Below, piece by piece: positions 24,091 through 64,000 of a DNA stretch of 64,000 nt. The DNA lies in the NCBI RefSeq assembly GCF_021130785.1, contig NC_060211.1:124755001-124819000 (forward strand), written 5' to 3'. This stretch comes from Homalodisca vitripennis. Lineage: Eukaryota > Arthropoda > Insecta > Hemiptera > Cicadellidae. The notes below the pieces were generated by a model, which saw only the letters and a list, made by a program, of their open reading frames with translations, made no database searches and was not told where the DNA came from. A program made the translations under genes and the position numbers. How positions within the stretch are numbered: position 1 is the first letter of the stretch; each line of letters starts with the position of its first letter.

Positions 24091-24867
24091 GGCGGCTTTT
24101 AGAACTAACTTAACTAATCATCTGGACCTTAGCACACTTTGTCCATATGAATGATTTAGCTCCTGTGTAACTAATACAATTAAAGTTACAACAAATAATG
24201 TAACTTACATAGTTGGTGTTAACAATAGGATATACTTAGTGAAAGATGACATTGACTGTAGATTAGAATGTAGTTCACTCGGAAACCTTCATAACTCGGG
24301 TTGAAAAGACATATAAGTTGAATTATTAATTGATTGTTTAGACAATACAGTACATATAACCGAAGTACCCGGAAAATTTCCAGCGTTAACCTAGATTAAA
24401 TTAGATTACTTACAGTAGAATAATTAAATAACTACATGTCTTTTGGCACACCATTCCTTGAACCCCAATAGTCGACTAGTAGTTGAGCTTAGTGTAAACA
24501 AGAAAGAAATATATTTAAAATCTCTTTAGCATACATATCATAACTTCAAGAATAGCAATAAACTAAACTGACAGATATCAACCGTATCACATATTCTAAA
24601 TGTTAAACGTCTTGTTGCAAAGGATTTGATGTCACGCACAAAAATGTCATCACCTTATAAATTCGTTGTTTCCATCGTATTAGATTACAATACGTATAAG
24701 TATTTGTTTCAATAATATAGATTAGATTTCAGTGCACAACAGTACAAGATGTCCAAATTATCACTTGTTCCAATTGATTTGAGGAGTACAATAATTTAAA
24801 TGTTGTTTAAAACCTCGGATGTCAATAATGTATTTTCCACTAATCGTATGCTACTGTTACTTCTGCA
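24091..24867 (-). other. Downstream of rdgC, probable 3' UTR in part
   Basis: This stretch directly follows the rdgC stop codon on the minus strand. It is non-coding and AT-rich. I saw no clear canonical minus-strand AATAAA close to the stop, so the poly-A site is not placed. Confidence 0.35.
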
Positions 24868-55699
<30,832 letters not shown>

Positions 55700-55815
55700 G
55701 GTAGAGTCAGGGCATCACGGTGAGTGGGGGGTCATGGTGGAGTTGGGAAGGTTCAGCAGGCAAACCTGTGTACAGTTTGGCGAACACTAGATCTTCTCGG
55801 CCATGTCTCCATTAT

Positions 55816-58800
55816 CTGCAACACAATGTTCTTCCATTAGATTACTAAATATCATTAATTTTATCATCTAATCATACACATCAGAAAGAAGGATTAATAC
55901 AAGGATATAGACGTAAGTTATATTATTATATGCATAGTTAGTACTGTAATACTCACGCTAATTACAATTTAAATGGGTTTTCAATTTACTAGCGTTCAAC
56001 AGAAAATAATTCTGTTTTAAATTATGTGAAACTATTGAAACATTTGTTTGAAAACAAATTCAGTTTATTGGTTGAGCGTTCCACTCTTCTGCCAGTTGCT
56101 GATACATGAAATCCGGTTTCAGTCTGGCTGTATGCCAGGATATTGCCAGATGTGTGGCTAACGCAGAGCATTGGTGAGCATATGCTTATATACTTGATCA
56201 TGTATCAAGGCATGAGCTTAACTTGCACTAACGGAAGTTCATTTTGGCTGTCAAATGAACATTTATTATAAATATACTATTTATAAATAGTAAAGGTATC
56301 AATGTTTTTACTTTTAAATCCGAGGAGATTTACCAATAGTTTTTTTACCGATTTTGGAATTAAACATTTCAATTTGGAGTTTTTACTACATAGCTACTTA
56401 TATATTCTCGTAACTACTGCTGAAATATATAAAATTATTGTTCTGTGTGAAATTTAAATTCGTAAAAGTACATGTTTATCGTTCATAATCAAAGGGCACT
56501 TACGTTCCGGTCAATTGTAGAACATTTAACTTGGTCTATGGCAGTAATGGTAGCATAATTTTACTAACATTGTAAGGCCATGTGGTCCTAATAAAATTTG
56601 TAAAATAAAAATATTTTTATCATGTAAGCTTTAAACACATACAGGTAAATGACAGTAGAACTAAAGCAACGTCACTGCGATCCCAGGAGATCTGCGTGAT
56701 ATGCTGCGAGTGGTAATGTATTAGAACCAACTTCACCAGCAGTGCGGCAGGGAATATAAAGGGAACTGCAAGTATACCGTCATCCCCATGAAACACTTTC
56801 CCTCCTCTTCTAGTTTTTACAATGTTGAATCGGCAATGACAATGAGCTCATACTACTTCAAAGTAACACATTACAGAAATTACTTATTCATATAGTATGG
56901 CTTTATCAATACTTAGGCTGTTTTCAATATCCTGTTTACATGCATTACTTAAACTTTCATTCATCAATCATACTTGATGAATTTAGCTTTTAGTAATAAT
57001 GTGTTTAAACTAAATATAATATTTAATAATAATTTATTTTTATAAAATAGAGTTCACTATTCTGCTTTCATATAAAATTTAGTCTATAAACTGTATGAGA
57101 TATAATTAATTTATGATAAACATTTATTTTTCTTGCAAAAGACACACTATTCTCCATACTTTTTGAGGATAAGACAGGAAATTTATTTTTATAACACAAT
57201 TTCTGATAATACTTGGTAGTAATGATGTATATATTAGTCTTAGAGGACAGTGAAATTCAGAGAAGTATTTGTAGACATTAATATGATAACACTTATCAGC
57301 TTAGTTTTATACGTTTATATTCCAAAAAGTGTTAAGAGACTACCTTCAGTATTTTATAGCAAAAAAATAAAACTTTACAATATGGTATACTAAGATGGCG
57401 TAAACAATATTCTAAGTTTATGTAAAAACAGGCTGCACTTGTCAAGTTACAACACAATCGTTTATTAACGTAGGAAAGCAGGCAGGTCAGTCGTATTACA
57501 AGGTAAGTAATAGTGGTTAAATTAATTATGTAGTTAATACAAGGTATTATATGTACGGAAAGTTGGCATTTATCATTAAGAAATTATTTTTATAATCATA
57601 TAAGGAAAGTAGGTAAAATTCATGATTAAAAACTACACTTTTAAAACATTGTCAGATTATATACAAAAGATTTTTCTTATATTGTTGGTAAAAATCAATT
57701 TAACTTTTTAACTGGATAAACATAGTATATAATAAACGTGCACGATAAACATTTACGCTGAATCTAAATTAAAACTCTGATCCGGCTGTTGGTTTAACAT
57801 TACCCCTCAGACTGTGTATCAGTGATCAAAGCTTTAGCGATATTACATCCTCAGCTTGTGTATCTGTGGATATGCTTCTTTTGATACCAAATCGTATCTA
57901 GCGCTCTTCGAACTGTAGTGTAAGTCGTAATATAACGATACATTTTGCTCAATAAAGCACAAAATGTTGCTTGGTGGTATTATCCATGGATAATAGATAA
58001 TAGATAGAAGTTGTACGAGACTATTTCAATGTTTCTCTCAATGAGTACAAGGATTATTATTGAAAATGATGTTCATTAAAGAATGCAATTGGAAATATTG
58101 AGCTCACGTAAAATTTAAATAGTTTGACTGCAATAACATTGAGCAACATGGCAATTTCTATAACTAAAACATAATATATCATTCTCAAAATAAAATTAAT
58201 ACAAATATCAATTGAATTAAAACCTTTAACAAAATTATCAGATGTTTAGTTTTACGTACTATGTTGTTTTTAATATACAACTGCACTAAAATTTTAGTTT
58301 TTTTTTATTTAAATGAACAAAGTTAAGCATTGCTTTCTTTTACATAAACACGTATTTAAAACTGTGCCCCTTAAAGTCCAAACAATTTTGTAAATACTAT
58401 TATTTGATAAAAACATCGTATTCAGATGTTTTACAACCCTTATTGCTGTAATAAAAATACCTTGAGTTTTATCTATAAGAATAATGTTTAACACTGTTCC
58501 CCCATTTCTTTATCGTACAGTCATTGGAGACGTATTATTTTAAAGACACGTTTAATATACAAGCAAACTCTTTGTAATTATTCTTATAAAATTTGTAATT
58601 TTTAAATATTCACACAAATACAAAAGCATGACTTTTCTTAATGAGCTAACCAATAAAAATATAAAAAACCAAAAGATTGTGGTCAATATATTAATTTTGT
58701 ATAAGGTCTAACATTTCAAACAATTAAAATAACACCGTAAATCGTTTAAGGATTATCACGGTTGATATGGCGTTAAAATCAAATCGGCCGCCAAAAAGAC

Positions 58801-59030
58801 GGCTGAACCTTATCTGAATGCCCTGGTTGCACGGAAAATATTAAACAGTAAAATTTTTAACTTTTCCAAGAGAAATGCAAACAACAACCTCAGCAGACAT
58901 CAAGTTCTGTAGAAATAATTATTTTGCGTTACCAAAAGAAAGGATTTATTCAGAACAACACGGTTCCTAAATACGCATATATTTTGTGACCTTTTTACAA
59001 ACTTTGTATAACAAACCATCATCTTGTTAA
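55816..59030. other. Upstream of rdgC exon 1, no gene recognised
   Basis: AT-rich. It presumably holds intron and perhaps an upstream non-coding exon of rdgC on the minus strand, but I could not place it. No element ends were recognised. Confidence 0.4.
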
Positions 59031-59091
59031 CCTAAATTGGTGGGCTGCGCGACCGTGGACGCTCAACTAACCGACTGAGTGAACATCAATA

Positions 59092-59155
59092 TGACAGCTG
59101 GCTGCGAACTGACCGCGAATCGGGTCACTGGCTGCGAACTGAACACGCACCGTGT
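59092..59155. repeat. Two copies of a roughly 33 bp GC-richer unit
   Basis: 'ctggctgcgaactga.c.cg' occurs at about 59098 and again at about 59131, inside a 130 bp GC-richer patch (59035-59165). A plus-strand ORF runs through it and duplicates a GCEL peptide, but nothing else supports coding. Confidence 0.7.
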
Positions 59156-60246
59156 AATTCTATTTCCACCCAACTGGACCACAGTGTACTGGAGTATACA
59201 ACAACTAACAGTTACTCGTTTGATGATGTTAATAATTTTCGATTTGAAAGAATCAGACAGATTTTAGGAAACATACTTACTTGAAAGCATCCCCTACATT
59301 TATCCCTAAAAATAAATATTTCATATAATTACTGCCTATCAACAGGTGTTGTTTTTACTGTCTACCGAATAAGGTAACTGTAATTATCCTCAAAGTTACA
59401 CACTCCTCAAAAGGTCTCAAAGGACTTTTTATCATCAATTATTTAAACGTCAATTTATATTTAGACAGTGTGGTTGGGACCAGTACTGTCTGGCTGAATA
59501 ATAAAAGGATTATTGAATGGCCAATATGTTGCATGCTTATATATACATATTTGAGATACAATAATATTCCAGCCACAAACCCATTACGTACACACATTAA
59601 TAAATAGATTAATTTACATATTATTTTATATTCGCTCATATGCTTAATGATTAAAGTTTATTAATTTCACGGCAATATTTTTTTACATAAAATTCAACAA
59701 GTATTACAGTTCTTCTTGTTTTAATATCATATAATTGGTATATTTTTTGTATTGATGGGTTGTGATGACCAAAATATTAAGTGTCTTTTAATAGTCAATC
59801 CGCATTTAAATTTATCCATATTAATCGTCATATAAATATAGTAAGCTTACTATAACGGCAAGTATTTTATCATGGTTAAATATCATAGAGCCCTGGTATA
59901 CTCTAAATTCTTATTTTTTATTTACGATATTAATACATTTTCAGATTTTCTAAAAATAACTTAATTTATTACCAACTTAAGAGGAACAATCTATAAAATA
60001 AATCATCGCAGCAATTAAATCTTTGAAGTTTAATTAAATACCTATTAGTTTATTCAAATATGTAAAATTGTGGTCAAATTATCAATAGTAATTTTTATAC
60101 TTACTGCTGTATTACTGCATAAATAATTCACTCATCACCGAGACTTGTTATTATTATGACTTTATTAAACTTATATCAGCTTTTAAGCTCCATAAAGAGA
60201 AATGCAACGTTTACTTTTATTGCTGATGTCTTCAAAGTTAATTTTG

Positions 60247-60302
60247 AATAATATATGTTATTTCACAATAATATATGTTATTTTACAATAATATATGTTA
60301 TA
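60247..60302. repeat. Triplicated 19 bp AT-rich unit
   Basis: Three consecutive copies of 'aataatatatgttatttNac' type (last one ending in 'ttataaac'). Confidence 0.9.
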
Positions 60303-61640
60303 AACCTCCTACCTCAGCAACCTCATGATATTCTGAATATTTTAAACTTTAACTGGTATATGGATTCACCTCACCAAGAAGAGTGTTGACTGCTAAAACC
60401 AGCTATTAGCAATGTGATTACATAATTCCTTTAAAGATTAAAACAGATTTTGTAAAAGCTAGTAATTAAAACAATACCTTGTAAAAATCTCAAAAACTAT
60501 AAACAACTTGAAAAGTATTAAAAACGCTAAAAAGTCAAACGATCTCAAAAATTCCCACAAATCAATTATAGGAGTTAATTTAATGATAACTCTTTGACGT
60601 CGTCAAAGAATTCAATAACTTATTTGTATTCGTGGATTTTAAATATTTCCTGTGTGCCACATAATGTTACCCGGTTCTGTTAATAAGATTTTTAGAGTGG
60701 GTTCAAACCATACAATTTTGGTTTTGGTTAAAAGTCCAGGTTTTGAAAAAACATTACTACATTTCAATAGTATATAATTTAGTTACATGAAATGTTTTAA
60801 AAGATATCATGCATTTTGTATTCTGGTAATTAACGAATTAACGATGTCAATATTACACTATTTACGTCCTTCTATAGTATAATTTAAAATTATATATGTT
60901 TGATCGTCCATTTAGTTATATTAAAAGATAGGAAAACTATTTAAACACACTAGGTATATTTAACGTTTTATTGGGCTGTAGAGATTCATATACGGCATAA
61001 ACTCAGATATTTTATCAAATTTAAAAGGAAAATAAATTAATGTTTAATAAAAAGTTCATTCATGTTTAAAATCACTTCAGTTGCTTGAGTAATATTTTAT
61101 TGTAATTTTGACTCTGGTTATCACAAATTTATTTGTTTAAGAGTATTTTGTAATTCAGAAAAGAAAAGTGACTTGATAAACCTATCATTATATAATAAAT
61201 GAATATTTGAACGTCTCACGTGTTTAATAAATGCAATTTGTTCAAAGTCCTAATACATGCACTGAATTACATACTATATATGACATTTTGATATGAAATA
61301 TTGAAATATACTATATATGAAATATTGAAAATTTCTTAATACATTATGTGATTTGAAAAACTTATCTCTAGGTAATCAATCTACAAGGATAATTATAAAT
61401 TCAGTTTTATAGCCAAAGTTTAAATTACTTCCAAATATTAATGGTCTACTAAAGCAAATCTTCCAGGGAGCTGTGATAAACAAATATTTGATTCTAATTT
61501 AACTTGAAACTACACAAAGAAGCGCTTCATGTTTACTCTATCTATTCGCCAATTCAAGTTAAGTATAACCAACAGAAGTAATTATGTATATTACTTAATA
61601 CTCTGAATATTCACCTAGATTGAACAATATATATACTATA

Positions 61641-61642
<2 letters not shown>

Positions 61643-61679
<37 letters not shown>
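61643..61679. repeat. (TA)n microsatellite next to SINE
   Basis: About 18 TA units lie at the 3' end of the minus-strand SINE copy. Confidence 0.93.
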
Positions 61680-61684
<5 letters not shown>

Positions 61685-61685
61685 A

Positions 61686-61762
61686 TTTCAAGAAACATTG
61701 AATCACAAAAAGTACATGCTCCGCCGGGAGTCGAACCCGGATCTCTCATTGACGTGCAGAGA
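61686..61762 (-). mobile_element. tRNA-derived SINE copy, 5'-truncated
   Basis: On the minus strand it reads '...gagagatccgggttcgactc', then 'ccggcggagca', then 'ctttttgtgattcaatgttt', as in the copies at 34.3 and 34.5 kb. The B box is intact. The A-box half is absent, so the copy is cut within the anticodon arm. It ends in a TA-rich tail. Confidence 0.75.
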
Positions 61763-64000
61763 AGCCAAACAATCGTAAATAATAGATTGTCTTATTTTGT
61801 TGTTTCTCCTTGAATAGTTAGATGGATCATCGATTTATATGATACGACATTGAATTGACAGGTAAGCTTCTATTACCAAGCGATTCAGAGATCGCATTGA
61901 AGTTTTAAAGTACGTGAAGTGGACGAAGAACTTTTGTTTAAACTTCACGATAGTATTTTTTTAAACGGTTCAGTTAATAAGTCGAAAATATACATACAAG
62001 GGAAACAGTAACAAACTAATAATTAATAAAGTTCTCAGAGTTACATAGTACAAACATTTAAAATTCAGTAAAGAGTGGTCTGTTACATGTTACAATAAAT
62101 TTATTTTAATCGTAACATAAATTTTAATGGATGGAATTTTTATTTAGCATTGTTTACATGCAGTCCCCTGAAAAATGTACATTCAGAATTCAATGTTTGC
62201 CTAAGACTCTCATGGACTATAATTGAAGACTATCCATATATTACTTATAAACTTTTAAATTTGTTTATATTGTGTATACGTATTTATTATTTAAATTTTT
62301 TAAATTAAAACTGAATATTTTCACAAATTTGTGGCATTTTACAATGGTAAAATTATTGCAAGTATACGTTATTTCATTTTTTACAAAACATTATAAAATA
62401 TTCTAACACATTTAATGAAATATTTCGATGCTGTTTTAAAAACGACAGTTAATGTATAAGACATTAACAGTATACCCATCTCCTATACCTTAATATTTGA
62501 ACACTTTATTCTCCATCAACGTGCCCTGATCAAATTTAATTAAAGTTATAATAGCAACACTTCATCGGATACTTTTGCGTTTCTTTCATTAAATCTTGCA
62601 GTATCCGCATAAGACACAAATCTTTGATTAATCTAAGGCCGGTATTCTTACTCGCGAAATACTGTAGAAAGGTTAAGTGTAAGTAAGCACTATGTAAAAG
62701 GGTTAATTTAATTAATTCAATCATAAAAAAGAACTACTGAATTAATAATATATGTAAAAAATATAAAATAATTACACTACAAATTTAATCTTTCATTGGT
62801 TGGAAGATAGTGTCCACCGAGCATTGGCTTTTCCACCGTCCCCGAATTACGGCTATTACCTTCACGGTTGTGATAAAAAAAAAAAATAAAAATAAAACTA
62901 TCCATATTTTACTTTTTTATTGAATATTACAATACAATAACTCGTTTTATATTTTAAAACTAAGCGTTTTTCTTTCAAAATGTTTAGCCAAACCTAAAAC
63001 AACCTCTAAAAGGACACTCATATTTCGTGCACAAGTCCAAGGTTTGTTTTTGTAAAAGCACTCTTAAAATAATTTCTTTAACGTTTCAATAATTATTTTG
63101 GTTTCAATAACTTGAAGCCCTGAAGTACTGAAAGGAAGCACTTGAAGTTCGCGTTCGATGAAGATACGAGTACATCAGTACTATAAAACGTTTTACATAA
63201 AACCATAAATATTTTAGAGAAAAAGTTTTCTTCCATTTTATTACTAATAATAAATAAAATATTGAATAAAATTATGAATATTACTTTGTATGTAATCTCA
63301 ATAAGTTGAGTCCTTCTTTCAATTACTTTGCTGATGAAACATTAATAGTGAAGTCAGTCCCAATGCCACTTTTGTAAATTTAATCAAACATCTCTTTTGA
63401 CAGCTCCATCGATTACAGAGCACGAACAATTTTGCAGTAAAATACGAGTATAATGATTTTTCTAGAGTCCTACACTAATATTTGTCCACTTTTTGTTAAT
63501 AGCAAACCAGCGATCAACATAAAAAGTTAGTTGAGAGCTATAATTGGTAGTATATTTGTTTTTGTTTTTCAGTAGTGAAATATACAACAAACAACATAGA
63601 TAGTAAACACTGTTTCTAATTTTGTTAAATTGCAAGCATGCAAATATACATAGAAAAAATTCAAATAATAAGGCAAATGTACAACAATCTTTTTTAGAAG
63701 CCGGTATTAGTTGCATTATGAGAGTATGTTATATGAATGGGCAACATTGTATTAATTTTAATATCATCGTAAACGAAAGTTAAGAAGTCTTCAGAAGAAA
63801 AGTTTTAAACCAGGCTTAGTGTCACGAGTATTCTATTTATTGAAGTATTCTTCCTCATATTTTCCCGTTTAGCTTTTTAAAAGATTATCCGTTTTCACTT
63901 CGTAATGGCAAGCATTATAGAAGTTACGTTCACAATACCAATTTAAATTTTAAATTTTTATTATGATTTCGTTTTACATCCAACGTTCATAACGTTTTGT
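61763..64000. other. AT-rich DNA, no gene seen
   Basis: Neither strand has a coding-like frame. A less AT-rich patch at 62810-62870 and a poly-A run at 62877-62887 show no recognisable element. Confidence 0.5.

Overview
The window reads as AT-rich animal nuclear DNA, most likely insect. The evidence is one intron-rich gene that closely matches insect rdgC, Penelope, R1/Jockey-like and mariner-type mobile elements, a tRNA-derived SINE, and long (TA)n and (TC)n microsatellites. There are no operons, ribosome binding sites, CRISPR arrays or other prokaryotic features. The order of insect cannot be fixed from the sequence alone.

The one clear cellular gene lies on the minus strand from about 55815 down to 24868. 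It is the rdgC/PPEF Ca2+/calmodulin-linked serine/threonine phosphatase. I could place 14 coding exons whose phases all agree. They give 2172 coding nucleotides (723 residues plus stop) for the form starting at 55699. A second possible first exon at 53444-53477, also phase 1, would give a 651-residue form. In order the protein has a Cys-rich, Ser-rich N terminus (long form only), an IQ motif, the PPP catalytic domain with every metal-binding motif present, and three EF-hand loops. In Drosophila, rdgC dephosphorylates light-activated rhodopsin.

Layout: 1-3.2 kb holds a decayed Penelope-like element with inverted terminal repeats and a hammerhead-like motif. 5.8-6.3 kb is a foldback element. 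7.4-8.6 kb holds relics of a mariner-type transposase and of a LINE reverse transcriptase. 13.0-13.9 kb holds a 99-100 bp minisatellite and a second tandem duplication. 15.9-20.1 kb is diverged repetitive DNA with another LINE relic and two unexplained exon-like segments. 24.9-55.8 kb is rdgC. Its introns carry three SINE pieces, a roughly 590 bp MITE with arms of about 220 bp, a nearly intact mariner-type element with three nonsense codons, a 114 bp (TC)n tract, an LTR with primer-binding site, a second MITE, and an R1/Jockey-like relic. 55.8-64 kb is gene-poor and contains one more SINE copy.

I did not find a convincing new multi-gene system. The most useful observations are the two candidate first exons of rdgC (one with upstream ORFs, one with a DRE-type promoter motif), the asymmetric hammerhead-like motif in the Penelope element, the SINE copies adjoining (TA)n tracts, and the two unassigned plus-strand exon-like segments at 16.7 and 19.0 kb.
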